Of a stretch of 64,000 nt of DNA, positions 25,533 through 37,175 are shown in pieces. Source of the stretch: Lojkania enalia (lineage: Eukaryota > Ascomycota > Dothideomycetes > Pleosporales); assembly GCA_010094045.1 (NCBI GenBank), contig ML986749.1:9326-73325 (forward strand). Direction: 5' to 3'. The stretch's first letter is position 1. Every line of letters starts with the position of its first letter. The position numbers were made by a program, and so were the translations under genes. A model generated the notes under the pieces. The model worked only from the letters and a program-made list of their open reading frames with translations. It did no database searches and was not told where the DNA came from.

Positions 25533-25736
25533 TGTAGTAAGAGGCGAATCTTATCTTAGAGAGAAAGATAAAGAGTTAAACTACTTAATTAAAAATAGCT
25601 AGTAGGCTATATTTATATATATAAAAAAGGGGTATATTAACTAATATCTAATATAATATCTAGTATAATATCAACCGTAATATTATACGTTAATATCTAA
25701 TATAGTTTAATAGACTAGCTAAAAATCTCTATAATA
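25533..25736 (-). repeat. Copia LTR, third copy
   Basis: About 204 bp, matches 3773-3977. Followed on the right by taactatctagcttt, the degraded equivalent of the purine-tract region next to the LTR at 29974, so it is the 3' LTR of a minus-strand Copia whose interior is almost all gone. Confidence 0.82.
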
Positions 25737-26021
25737 ATAACTATCTAGCTTTAAATATAGAGAAGCTAAACTATTAGAGAACTAAATATTATTAGTAGCT
25801 AGTTAGATTTCTAAAATATCTAGTAGTTTATATATATCTAAATATCTTAAAAGTGTATTTAACTTTAATAACTTATTTTAAAAATCTAGAATTAAATTAT
25901 ATTTATATAGTAGAGTATATCTAAAGATATATAATTAGTATAAGAAAGCTAAACTTATAAATATCTAGACTAGATTAGAAAAATATAATCTATCTTAATA
26001 ATAAATATAAGCTACTATTTT
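25737..26021 (-). other. residual Copia interior or unrelated AT-rich spacer
   Basis: The first 60 bases resemble the start of the Copia interior at 29974-30090 in broken form; the rest is AT-rich with no recognised match. Confidence 0.4.
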
Positions 26022-27069
26022 GTATAGTAAGAGGCGAATCTTATTTTAGAGAAGAAGATAAGGAGCTAAACTACTTAATTAAAGATAATATACTATATAA
26101 ACAAGCTAATTACTTAAATAAACTAATTATAATACTAAAACTATACTAAAATTGCAACTACTTTTCGTAAAATATTATACTTTCTTATATTCTATTATAC
26201 TATATAATATAGTAGCCTATTCTTCTATATCTATAGTATTATTTTTATATATCTACGAGTTATATCTAGCCTTACTATACTACCTATAGTACCTTTAAAT
26301 CAGCTAGCCTCTATTAATACATATCTTCTTTCTACTCTTCTTTCTATTAATATAAGTATTAAACTCTTTTAGAGTAGTTAATTAAACGCCTTCTTTAATT
26401 ATTAGATTACCTTTCTTCTATATACGCTTTTTTTTATATAATTAACGTTATATAATAGTTTTATTAGCTACTTAAAACTTAGTAACCTAAGTATATAATA
26501 GTACGTTTTTATATATTATATATATAGCACCCTTTATAAACTATTTAAACGCTTCTATTATTAAAGTAGATAAACTATCTAAATACTTTTAAACTCTTAA
26601 TTAAATATATATAGATTAAGACCTAAATTTAATAGAATTACTTAGTATTTTTAACTCCTAAAAAGTATTTTTAATTATAGAAAGTATTAGTATATATAGT
26701 TAAACTTTAAATTTTAATAGTACTATATTTAAGTTAAATAGAACTAGACTAGTACCTTAAAAGCTATCTAGAATATTACTCTTTATAATTACTATATTAA
26801 AAGCTACTTTAAAATAGGATAAGAATTTGATTTTTATAATATAGTTAATATAACTATATATTAGCTACTCGATTTAGCGTCTATATATAGTCTTTAAAGG
26901 CGAGAAATAATCTATATCTAATAGCTATAATAGGTATAATAAATATAAAGGTATATAGAGAGTAATAATATTTTTTTTCTTATAGAGCTGCCTAAATTTA
27001 AGTAAGTTATAGCTCTTATAACTATTAAAAATTAGTAATTAATATATACTAATAGTATAATCCTTTATA

Positions 27070-28936
27070 ATGTGGATTATAGGCTAACAGGATACACGTA
27101 CGAGCGGGACAGTTTTACTACACACGTCACCGTCTATTATTTTAGAGTATCTATTAACGATGCTAACTACTAGTTAAGAAGAACTTGAAAATAGAACTTC
27201 TTTAGCTCTTAAAGCTTTGAATTTAAAGCAATTTCAAAGTTTTCGTAAGGTAGTAGTTGTGTATAATATCTCTAAGTCTCGTCTATATCGATACGTATAT
27301 AATATCTGTTTACGATATATTGTATAACTAACAACTTTAAAACTTACTTATATAGAAGAAACTATTCTTATTTAACGTATTCTCGACTTTAAGGCGTAAG
27401 GCTTTCCAGCCCGGCTATCTATTATACGTAAAACGGCTGATCTTCTACTTATAAACTATAGAATCGACCTAGTTCTTACTATTAGCGTTAATTAGCCTTT
27501 AACCTTTATTAAATGCTGCCTAAAGCTTCGTACGGTATATATACGTAAATATAACTATTAGTAAAAGTAATACGAAGATTGAGGCCTTATCTAGAGCTAG
27601 TTTAACCTTATATAAAATACGATCGCGAAGTATAGCATCCTTAAAAATAATATCTATAACTTTAATAAGATAGGCTTCTAAATAGGCGTAATTTCAATAG
27701 TAAAAGTTGTTATAGAGACTAAAAAAAGACAGTAAGGTTGCGTAAAGGTTGTATAGCTAGGTAATCGCGAGTGGGTAATAGTTATTAATAGTATTAGCGC
27801 GACTAGCTAGGCCTTACTAGCGTTTATAATATTTAAAGTAAAGTAGTATTAAAAGTCTTAGTATAAAATTGCTGTAGATATTAGTATACTATAAATCTAG
27901 GCTATTTATACGAGCGAAAAGGGCTAGATAGACGATAAGATTAGCTTTAAATAGATTTAACACTTTAATAGCGCGACTGCAGCTTATATAAAGAGTTAAT
28001 ATCACCTCTTAATTATAGACAGTTACGGCAGCTATTATATAGCACGGTTTAAAGACTTTTACAAATAGAATAGGATTATTATACTTTATATACTAGCGTA
28101 CTTATCTTATCTACTACAGCTGCTTAATATAGTCTATTTTAGCCTGTTAAAGCGCGTATATAGTATATAAGTTAAAGGCTAGGTGCAGCTTAGTATTAAT
28201 TATATTATAAAGAACGATTTTTTATTACTATATTACGCAGCGCATATATAAGTAATAACTAAAAAGAATGTTAAAGCTAGCTTTATAGCAGCTAGTCTTA
28301 TACTATATAATCTAGAGTATATATTTGTAAAGTTGCCTTAGTATATACTAATACTACCAGCCGTTGTACGAAGCCCTCTAACCTTAGTTTTAAAGACTCT
28401 ATATATAACCGCCGACCTTAAGTAATAAGTTAAGATGATTAAAATAAGGCGCTATTATCGTACGATAGTTAGCTTATCAGATAGCGCGTTTAAAAGATTA
28501 ATTAAGGGCTGTAAGATAGTAATATAGAACGCTATAATTTTAAAAGCTAAGAATACTACGCTTTAAGCAGCGAACGTAAGAAAAACGCGATAGTAAACAA
28601 GAAAATATAAAGCTATTATAAAGGACGGTATTCTAATAATTAGTAAAAGGCTTTAAATACTTAAAAACTTATAGTTACAGTAACAGGCTTAGGTTAAAAC
28701 TTAAGTTAATTATATAGAGCTAGAGGCTTCTATATAAAAAAAATAAGTTGTATCTAAATATAGCTTATACGAGTTACTTAAATATAATATAAGGACTTAT
28801 CTAAGGCGTAAAAATTAAGATTATTTACTTCTTTTCTATAAATATTATTATTATAAATAGATATTATAATTTAAAGACGTATAGTAGTAAAAACTGTCCC
28901 GCTCGCATATATATCCTATTAGCCTATAATCTATAT
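27070..28936 (+). mobile_element. pogo-type DNA transposon H, complete (about 1.87 kb)
   Basis: Terminal inverted repeats of about 50 bp containing gattataggctaa and gcgggacagttttact at the left, and their complement at the right (about 28882-28936). Flanked by TA (27068-27069 and 28937-28938). Inserted in pogo F2. The repeats differ from those of E, C and F, so it is a separate family. It keeps more GC than its surroundings, in line with being a late arrival. Confidence 0.87.
27185..28800 (+). pseudogene. pogo H transposase relic
   Basis: Starts with a psq-type HTH (RTSLALKALNLKQFQSF, then VVVVYNISKSRLYRY, about 27190-27300), then a Tc5-type domain (ILDFKAQGFPARLSIIR, about 27380-27435), IYNFNKIGFQIGVIS (about 27655-27700, first Asp to Asn), LGNREWVIVINSI (about 27750-27795), LLIIDSYGSYY (second Asp kept, about 28010-28040), YILAYLSYLLQLLNIVYF (third site, Asp to Asn, about 28085-28140) and a C-terminal Lys/Arg-rich region. 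No Cys/His knuckle is evident at its end, unlike E and F. Interrupted by TAG/TAA only. This is the most readable transposase of the window. Confidence 0.87.
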
Positions 28937-29973
28937 TATATATATTAAAATACTTTAACTACTTAATACTAATATTATTTATTATCTAGCTGTTATTAGT
29001 AACCTATATAGCCTAGATTAGTAGAATATTATCTTCTTTATATTTTATAGAGAGGTAGTAGATACCTATAAAGATAATAAAAGATAGTATTATCTATTTT
29101 ATTATATTAATACCCTAGATAACTATAGTCTATTTATAATTACTTAGCTAGAACTACTTTAGTTAATTCTATTTTTTTAGAGCTAATAACTACTACTTCT
29201 ATTAATATTATACTTATTATAAAGTCTAATTTATTAAAATTATATATATCTTCGTTAATAATATTATATTTAGCCTTTATATTCTATATAAGGTAGAACT
29301 AACCTTCTATAACCTTAGTATTCTTATATTTAGCTCTTAAATAGTTGTACTTTTAATTAAATTTAACCTTAAGCTTAGGCGTATATTTAATAAAATTCTC
29401 TATCTAGTTCTTTCTAATCTAGCTAGTAGAATATATAGCTAGTAGTAAATTAGCTATATTTTAAATAGTAGTAAGTTATAGTAGAAATCTTCTTATATCT
29501 AGATCTAGTATATACTAAATAATTACCTACTTTTTAATCTTACTAAACTTTATTAAATTAGGCTAGTAATTATATTATAGAGCTATTCTTTACTTTTATA
29601 TATTAAGTATATTTTAGGAGATATTATAGATTAATATAATATAATATATAGTTAGTATTACATCTTATTAAAGAGCTTAAAATATAAGCTATATTCTAAC
29701 TTCTTTTTAAATTAATTTTATAGTTATTAATTATAGTATAATATTATAAAGTATAATTATCGCGATTTTAGTAGAGTTTTAGTATTATAATCAGCTCGCT
29801 TAGATAATTAGCTTACTTATATAATATATTAGCTAGCGGACTATATTTATATATATATAAAAAGGGGTATATTAGCTAATATCTAGTATAATATCTAGTA
29901 TAATATCGATCGTAATATCGTATATTAATATCTAATACAGCTTAATAGACTAGCTAAAAATCTTTATAATATA

Positions 29974-31630
29974 CCCCCCTAGCTTTAACTATAAAGAAGA
30001 AACTATATTAAAAAAATAAAAGTAGATACTATATTAAAAAAAGTAAATTATATAGAGTAATTAGTAGTAGAGCTAAATATACTTATAGAAATATTAATTT
30101 AATATAATATAGGGTAAGTTATAATTAATTTTAATTACCCTCTAAAATTCTTATAAGTAATTAATTTATTTAGTTAATAGAAGTTTCTAAGATTTAATTT
30201 TAGCTAAAATATCTTCTATTTTTAGTTGCTTAATAAACTTTTAGTATTATTATAACTATAGAACTCTTATAAAACTATTAGCTAGTATTAGATTTATTAG
30301 TTACTAACTAATTATAAATTTCTACTCTACTACTTCTTAATATAGCTAGTACTAGTATATATTTATATAGTAAAGTTTAGTATTAAAGTATTTAAATAGT
30401 TTATTTATAATATCTACTATTTATTAATTATTATAAAGTAGTACTAGTTATATATTAATATAGAAGTGTAGTAAAATAAAGGTCTTCTACTACTATTCTA
30501 TTTCTAATCTAGTAACTAATAGTACTAATAATTCTACTTTAGTAGTTAATTTTATAATCGTACGTTAAATTAAAACTTTCTAATTAATTAGTATTCTAAA
30601 AAGTTAAAATATATAGTTATAGAAACTTTAATAAGTATTAGAATTATTATTAAAAACTATATTAAAAGTACTATAGAATAGTAATTACTCTATAAGATTA
30701 ATATAATTAGTATTATAACTTTAACTAATAGTAGAGGTATTTTATATATTATTAACTATTACTATAATTACTAAGTATTTTATACTAATTAGATATTACT
30801 ATATTTATAAGGTAGTATTAATATAGTATTTTCTAGAGTTTTATAAGTATTATAATAATATTAAATATATTTATATAATGTTAGATTATATAAAAATTAT
30901 AATCTAGGCTATATAGTTAATTAGCTATTAGTAGTAGCTAGTAGTATATTCTTATATAGAGGTGTTTTTAGCATTTTCTTATTAACTATAATATTAAATC
31001 GTACTACTATCTTATTAATAAATAAGTTCTATAGTAGTTAGATTTTATACTACTATCTATTATATATAACTTAAACTTCTAGAAACTAATTTAAATCTTT
31101 AAAGGATTAAAGTTTATATTTATTATTTAATTATAATTTAAATTTCTATTTAATAGAAATATTTAATAGATAAACTAGAATTATAATATTATTAATATAA
31201 AAAAAACGATTAGCTTATTATTAGTATATAAGTAAGATATTTCTAGTACTATTTTAAAGCCTAATTACTTTAGAATCCTATCTAACTTATAATACTAAAG
31301 TTTTAAAGTATTCTTAAAATTATATATAACTTTCTATAATTATAAATATTTTCTATACTTATATATAAAACCTTCTAGTATATAAATATATATTAATCTA
31401 TTTAATTAGTAGTTAAAAAATATATTAATAATATTAAACTAGTATATATTAAGTTTAAAATAAGTTACAATTAATATTAGAAAGTAAAAGATTTATATAG
31501 CTAATATAGTAGTATAGATATCTCTCTATTAAGATTATAGATTATTATATATAATTAATCTAGCCTTAAATTTATATAGAAAACCGTTCTTATTAAATTT
31601 ATATATAAATACCTATATAACTAATAATAT
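29974..31630 (-). pseudogene. Copia-2 reverse transcriptase and RNase H relic
   Basis: RT on the minus strand: KARLVV-type N-terminus near 31580 as in Copia-1, a LNKALYGLKQ-like region near 31330-31290, GFKVLEISYLYTNNKLIVFF (about 31260-31205) and the active site FFYINNIIILV at about 31207-31175 (family FFYVDDIIILV, YVDD at 31199-31188), both Asp turned to Asn. After it LNNKYKLQSFKDLN. RNase H lies by position at about 30050-30800 but its residues are not clear. Confidence 0.87.
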
Positions 31631-31978
31631 TTAAGTGCGCGTGGAATTGCATCTGTTTCTAGAGGCCTTTTACCGCCGCTTTTAGAGGCGTTTCCACCTC
31701 GCTTAACCTCAGACTGCTCGCTGCTTTAAAGGCAGCCCTACTCGCTTGAGAAGCCTCCTAGTTATATCCCCTACTACTTTTCTAAGGTTAAGCACGCCCG
31801 CGAGCGCTTTAATAGGTTAAATATAGTATACCCTTTAATACTACGATAGTCAGCGCCTATTTAAAAAGCCTACTCGTTTACACCCTTACTGTATCTAGCC
31901 CTTTCTACAACCGATCCTAACATAGATCTATATTCCTCCTAGCTATTATTTACTATAGCTCGACGCCGCTGTTATAAA
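31631..31978 (+). other. GC-richer left edge of the right-hand region, upstream of the DUF3435 relic
   Basis: Base composition changes at about 31631: gtgcgcgtggaattgcatctg and later GC-rich blocks appear directly after Copia sequence. The frame of the downstream gene stays TGA-free through this stretch (Ser/Pro/Leu rich), so it may be coding N-terminus or leader. No LTR or pogo repeat is seen. Confidence 0.5.
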
Positions 31979-34644
31979 ATGTTTAAAGGCACGAGCGCTT
32001 CAGCTAAAGCTTCTTCTATTAGGATAATAAAGGGGAAATACAGCTGTATCCCCACTACTTCGGCCGCCGTTCTCTATTAAGACTTATCCCTATCCCTTCC
32101 TCTACTCTCCTCTCTTACGTCGCCCTTATTAAATGTAAACTTAAGCTTCGATCTAGATTTAGACTTAGATCTAAATATATACTTAAAGTTGGATATAGAT
32201 ACCGAGTTAGATATAAGAGATTCTTAAGGTTCTAGAAATGCTAACAAGTCTTTAGATTCTACCCTTATCTTAGATAGGGAGCTAGATATAGAGCTAGATT
32301 CTAAGGCTAAAGTAATAATAAGGGATATTGCTTAATTTAGGGAGGATGGTCCAGCTAAACTAAGATATACTACCCGAACTATTGAGTTGTAGATAATAGA
32401 AAGTAAGTTCTAGAATAAGTAAGATTAAAGTTCTACTTAATACTCTATTCTAATTACTATAAACAGCTAACTATAGTATATTAGGTACTGCCGTAAGCTC
32501 TAGAATTAGATAAAGCTATCTCTAGAGGAATAACTACATAGATATAAAGCAGTAGTTTTTAAATTATATCTCTTCTAGTATATATAGAATTCCCGAATTA
32601 GAAAGGAGAGTGCTATAGAAGTATACTAGAAACGGATTAGTATATACTATTACTATATTATATATTATGTAATAAGAAATGAAATTCTGAAAGATGTTCG
32701 TAATATATATTATTATAATAAACTATATATATATATAAGCCTAAAACTAATTATTAGAAAAGTAGATACTAGGTCTTAGTCTAGATAAAACTAAGAAGGA
32801 AAAGCTTGTGATGTTTATATAGGACTTTTATACTATTTTTTACGCGTTTTAGGTTAATAATACTAAGCTTCTTTATAGCTTTATTTGGGTGCAGATTTCG
32901 CTCCTTCTCCTCCTAAGTATAGCTACTACTATACGGCCGGGGGTACTTATAGAAAGTACGAGTAATAAGGGTAGTAATAAAGCGCTCTACTTTAAGGACG
33001 TAGCTTTTATAAAGGTTTAAAGCCTTAACAACCTTAAAAAGAGTACTATTGTAGTAAATATAAACTTAGAGCACGTTAAGAATAAGGAAAAGGATAGAAT
33101 ACCGTATATTACGCAGCGTAAGAGGACTATACCTTATATTACTAATATTACCTTATAGGAAAAAGTTTACGTTCTATCTAGAAGGACTGCCTACTTTCTA
33201 TATTATCTCCTATATACTAGGTATTAGTACTGGGCAGAACGTATTTAAAGACGACTTTATAAGCGTATAGTAGATATTAAACCTTATTATACTAGTAGAA
33301 CGTAATGTACTTCGCATTAAATAGAAGAAGGGCGTACTAGATAAACCCTTTTTCTATAATATCTAAAGTACAACTAAGGAAGGTTATATCTTAACTAGTA
33401 AGGCGTTTCTGTACTAGAAATATCGGGATATATTTATACGCTTAGGACGTATTACAGGATTTAAAGCAGCTTTAAAGCTCTACTAGCTGCGGCGGGCTTC
33501 TAGTAATAACCTTAATAGTAAATAAGGTTTACTAGAGGTATTCCTAACCTTATAGTACTAGTACTAATAGAAGGTAATAGGCGTACTTACCTCTACGGAC
33601 TGGAACCAGACTATAGGCTATACTGGGGATATATATAAAAGATATTATACGCTAATATATATTACGCGCGACTTTTAGTCTATCTATTTTAGAACGCCCT
33701 CTAAAGAAGAACTAATCTAGTCTATTATAAGTATAGGCTTATTACGAGACCGGCGCGCACCTGTAGAACTTAGTAATAAGTAATAAAAAGAGGTCTAGAA
33801 TAACCCGCTGCTTACAACCCTTTGCTAGAAGCGGGAGAAGTATAAGAAGGGCTTATATAACTAAGGCTTCTATCCACTCGTTAAGGCTAAAGGGACCGCT
33901 CTTTATAAGAAATATAAGGAGGCGAATAAAGAGATTAGTAGCACTTATTAAAAACTACACCGAGCACGATTAGATAATATAATCTATATATTTCACGACT
34001 CTGTTAATATAATCGAAATTGTTAGGTAGCTTAGTAGGAAGGCTTTAAATAATATTCTAACCCTGCTAACTACGGAATTCGAATTTTAAGAGCGGGTAAT
34101 TATAGCTAGTATACTTTTTAAGCCTTTTAAGGATAACTAAGCTCGCGCTAAATTTGTCTGTATATTAGCTTAACTATACTATTTATAAGAGACTTACTGT
34201 TTAAAAGCGCTTAAACGAAAGATAAACTGTATAGAAGCTAATACGCTATCTTCCTTAATAAATTGTAAGAAGAAGATAGATGTCTATCTAATTAACCTGA
34301 TAAGTCTAAGCTATAGTATAAAATAGGAGCCTATACTTAAGGGCGAAGAAGTAATTAAGGTGCGATCGCAGTATCTATACCTAATAATACTTCTATATCT
34401 AGTATACCTTCTCTATATAGGTAATAAGGAATTCTTATACGAATAGCGGATGCGTTATATACTATAGAAGGATATCCTAAAGAAGTATATTAAGATATAT
34501 TTTAAGAACCTTAAGTACCAGAGCGAGTTTAAATACCGTTATCCTACCTGTTCTATTAAGTTAGATAGGATAGAATATTTTATAAAGTATATACTTAATA
34601 AATATAGAGTTTATTATTAATATAGAATTAACTACTATATATAA
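31979..34644 (+). pseudogene. DUF3435-family tyrosine recombinase relic (Starship captain type) with C2H2 fingers
   Basis: About 890 codons; start ATG at 31979 chosen as the first in frame. Order: acidic Asp-rich linker (about 32150-32330, once Asp-Ser repeats); N-terminal helical domain (RNEILKDVRN, about 32675-32705); recombinase core with TTIRPGVLIES (about 32922-32955, Arg I at 32934), LEHVKNKEKD (about 33076-33105, possible Lys), YQLRRASSNNLNS (about 33481-33520, H/Y-x-x-R, Arg codon 33490), IGYTGDIYKRYY (about 33616-33651, His turned to Tyr, then the nucleophile Tyr region), RDRRAPVEL, KAKGTALYKKYKEA (about 33883-33930) and FEFQERVIIASILF. The C-terminus (about 34400-34620) has two degraded C2H2 fingers (KYRYPTCSIK... 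with Cys/His to Tyr). Frame shifts at a (TA)n run near 32730 and near 33241; otherwise only TAG/TAA stops. Family match is by memory of DUF3435 layout; firm. The Starship link is inference. Confidence 0.85.
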
Positions 34645-35190
34645 AAGGTCTTATTATTTGCGAGAGACCTAGTCTTTATTATTATTACCCCCCGACAGTT
34701 AGATCTAGTAAACTAGGCTAATACTTTACATAGTTAGTAGTATATATATAACTTAGGCTTATACTACTTATAAAAAACACACGTATAGAGTAATAAAGGA
34801 TAGGTAATAATAGCGCTATAGATTAGATTATATGTTTTATTCTGCATCTAGATTGCTATTAATAACTACTAAATATAAAGTCCTCCTTACCTATACCTAT
34901 AGACTCGTAGGTTTATAGTTGGACTAGAAGCTTAAAAATCTTCTATAGGGTTTCGATTGCTTTATAAATTAATAATTTAAGGTCCCGCAAATACTAACTT
35001 TAGGCTTACTTACGTTAATTACTTATATATATATACTATATACTATATACTACGTATAAACAGCCTTCTTAAATACTTAATATATTTAGAGTTCCCTGCG
35101 CGCAAAATTTCGCGATAATAGATATATACTACTAGCTGCTTTATAGTTATCTAAGAAGATAACTCCCTTAATTTAGTAAGCTTAATATAG
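34645..35190. other. no gene recognised
   Basis: Between the DUF3435 relic and the GTPase fragment. Moderately AT-rich with a run cccccc at about 34687; no domain or repeat identified. Confidence 0.4.
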
Positions 35191-35199
35191 TACCCTATA

Positions 35200-35360
35200 G
35201 CGTATTAGGTTTAGTAAACTAGGCTCTACTAAATAAAATTAATAAGCTATACGAATTTAATATTAAGTTTATTACTCTACCTTAACTTATAGTTGTTAGA
35301 GACTAGTCTAGTAGAAAGAGCTTAGTACTTAACTAGTTTCTCGTTCCCTAATATTTGTTA
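35200..35360 (+). pseudogene. dynamin-like GTPase fragment, G1 (P-loop) region
   Basis: Plus frame from 35223: ALLNKINKLYEF, then NIKFITLPQLIVVRDQ and SSRKSLVLN, matching the dynamin entry LPQLVVVGDQSSGKSSVLE, with the P-loop GDQSSGKS read as RDQSSRKS (Gly to Arg twice). A shift by one base then gives FSFP (about 35338-35349), the next conserved dynamin element. The catalytic GTPase motifs further on (DLPG, TKPD) are not found, so it is a fragment or continues beyond recognition. In fungi such proteins remodel membranes or act in non-self recognition; which one applies here is unknown. Confidence 0.6.
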
Positions 35361-35861
35361 TAAAAACTTAGGCTTTACGGCTAGTTTACTAGATCCGGGA
35401 AAAGGTCTTTAAAGGTCGGATTTAGTAGCTTATAAATATTCGTTCTGTCTAAGAATTACTAATTATTATAAAGATCGTATTAATAATAGACTTCTAGGAT
35501 ATTAAGAAGCTAAAGAGTGTAAACAGGGTTGTTATATTAGGGATAATTTTTCTAGCTATCATCGCTCTTAACTTATTAATCTGGCTTATTAGAAGGATGT
35601 ATTATAGGATAAGAGGAGAATTAGAGTTATATTAGTAGAAGGATAGTAGGTCTATAAAAAGATATACTTAAATATATTACTATAAAACCTATACCCCCGT
35701 AATATCTAATATAAAAATTAGAAGAACTAAATATATTAGAAATAATAATAAAATTAGAGCCTTTCTAAATATTAACAGATTGTTATAACCCCAGATCTAT
35801 CCTAAACTCAACTATTCAGCACGCTAAACTATATATACTAGGTGTTAAATTATATCTAATA

Positions 35862-35909
35862 CTCTTTAATAGAGATTCTATTTAACGTATATAGAATCTC
35901 TATTAAGAG
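35862..35909. repeat. near-perfect hairpin, 19-20 bp arms
   Basis: Left arm 35862-35881 (ctctttaatagagattctat), loop 35882-35890 (ttaacgtat), right arm 35891-35909 (atagaatctctattaagag). One unpaired base. It is unusually intact for a RIP-mutated area. Confidence 0.75.
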
Positions 35910-35919
35910 AATAGATTAT

Positions 35920-37175
35920 TCTTACTAGCAGGCTTAATGCGTTTTAAGTAATTGCTAATATATCTTAAGGTAAAAGCCTCTAGTTCTAGAACTTTCTAAC
36001 TACTTAAAAGTAACCCTTATAGACTCGAGCTTAGAAGGAAATAGATTTAATAGTTCTTTTAGGGGGTTTTTTTATTCTATAAACCTAGGAGAGTTTATTT
36101 TAGTATTACTTCCGAAGATAATAGTTGCTAGGATTTAAGAAAGGCGTTCTACTAGGATAATATTAGGGTATATATAGAGAATACTTAGCGGTCTATAGAG
36201 CTGTAGTTCAACTAGGTGCTAATACTATATTCTACCCGAGATTATATAGAGTTTCTCTAATATTACTATATCTAGGTAGAGCTTCGGATTCTTTCCTAAT
36301 TAAAGTACTTCCCCTAGTTTTAGGATTCGATTAGTATTCTGTACCTGGAACCTATTTAACTAAGATAGTTCTAGATATTTTATCTTCCTTTCTGTATATA
36401 AGTCTCTCTTTAACCCTATATAGAATTAGAATTAAAATTTGTAGGGGGTTGTTAAAGATTTAAAGAATAAAGAAGAGTAAATAATAAGGATAGAAGAAAA
36501 AAGAGGCCTTACCTAATAATATTAGCTGGCTTAAGTAAAGCTCCTACTATTTAGGTTAAATAAATACGTGTCCCAGCTTATAGTCTAATTATAATAGAGG
36601 AACTAGAGGATTATATATTCGTACCCTAGTTATACGTCTACTAGCCTTAGCTACCCTTAATCTTCTTACTAGAGCCAATATCCCCTTACAGGAAGTATCT
36701 TCAACTAATAGAATTCGATTTCTAGGATTTTAGGCAGATATAACTATATACTACACCGTATATTAATAGTATAATATATAGGGTAGCTCTTTACTTCTAA
36801 CTAATTAGTTTATACGGGCCAACTATTCTGATACTCTAGGTAGGTATCTAAGCATCTAATAGAGGCAGTATATCCCTATATTATTTATAGGTTACTGTTA
36901 AGGGGATATTATATCTAATAAATCTTAGATATAGGCAGTCCAAGTACTTTACTATACTAGAAGGTAGTAAAAATAAGAGACTAACTGCTGAGTACTTATA
37001 GCTATAATCTTTAAGCCTAGTCTTACACGTGTTAGTAATAATATATTAGCTATAGATAGATTAACAACACCTTTCTATTAATAGTTAGGGACGCTTATAT
37101 AGTTTATTATTAGGATATCTATATAAAACCTCTTAGTACCTAGGTTAAGGGTTTTAATACTAGGAGTAGAAGGGT
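35920..37175 (-). pseudogene. unrecognised protein-coding relic (two joined frames)
   Basis: Minus-strand frame from about 37175 down to 36490 is TGA-free for over 220 codons with natural-looking composition: TLNLGTKRFYIDILIINYIS, then GVVNLSIANILLLTRVRLG, NRILLVEDTSCKGILALV and RVRIYNPLVPLL. Downstream (about 36430-35920) a second frame gives ILATIIFGSNTKINSPRFIE and LLNLFPSKLESIRVTF. Stops are only TAG/TAA. Family not recognised; no membrane pattern or known motif stands out. Probably one gene with a frameshift or an intron. Strand choice rests on the absence of TGA and on composition. Confidence 0.4.

Larger units (their letters stand above)
26093..29824 (-). mobile_element. pogo-type DNA transposon F2 (minus strand), inserted in the Copia-2 LTR
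   Basis: Inverted copy of the F family. Left terminal repeat from 26093 (ctatataaacaagctaat...), right one ending about 29824, flanked by TA. The minus-strand transposase is in two pieces, 28939-29700 (N-terminal and DDE) and 26110-27067 (C-terminal; the knuckle codes at about 26300-26230), because pogo H is inserted between them. More degraded than F: the terminal repeats have lost most GC. Confidence 0.85.
26022..31630 (-). mobile_element. Ty1/Copia relic (Copia-2), 3' part, with nested pogo F2/H
   Basis: Minus-strand element: the 3' LTR is at 26022-26092 plus 29825-29973 (split by pogo F2), purine tract complement cccccc at 29974-29979, then RNase H and RT reading in from the right. Its RT N-terminal segment at 31430-31627 is the same sequence as 20-215. 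Homology ends abruptly near 31630, in the middle of the RT N-terminus, where the DUF3435 region begins. Confidence 0.87.

Noticed and set aside
31631..31700. A Starship target motif (TTAC with spaced A) at the left edge
   Set aside because: ttaccgccgctttta near 31670 does not fit the spacing, and no counterpart right end is in the window.
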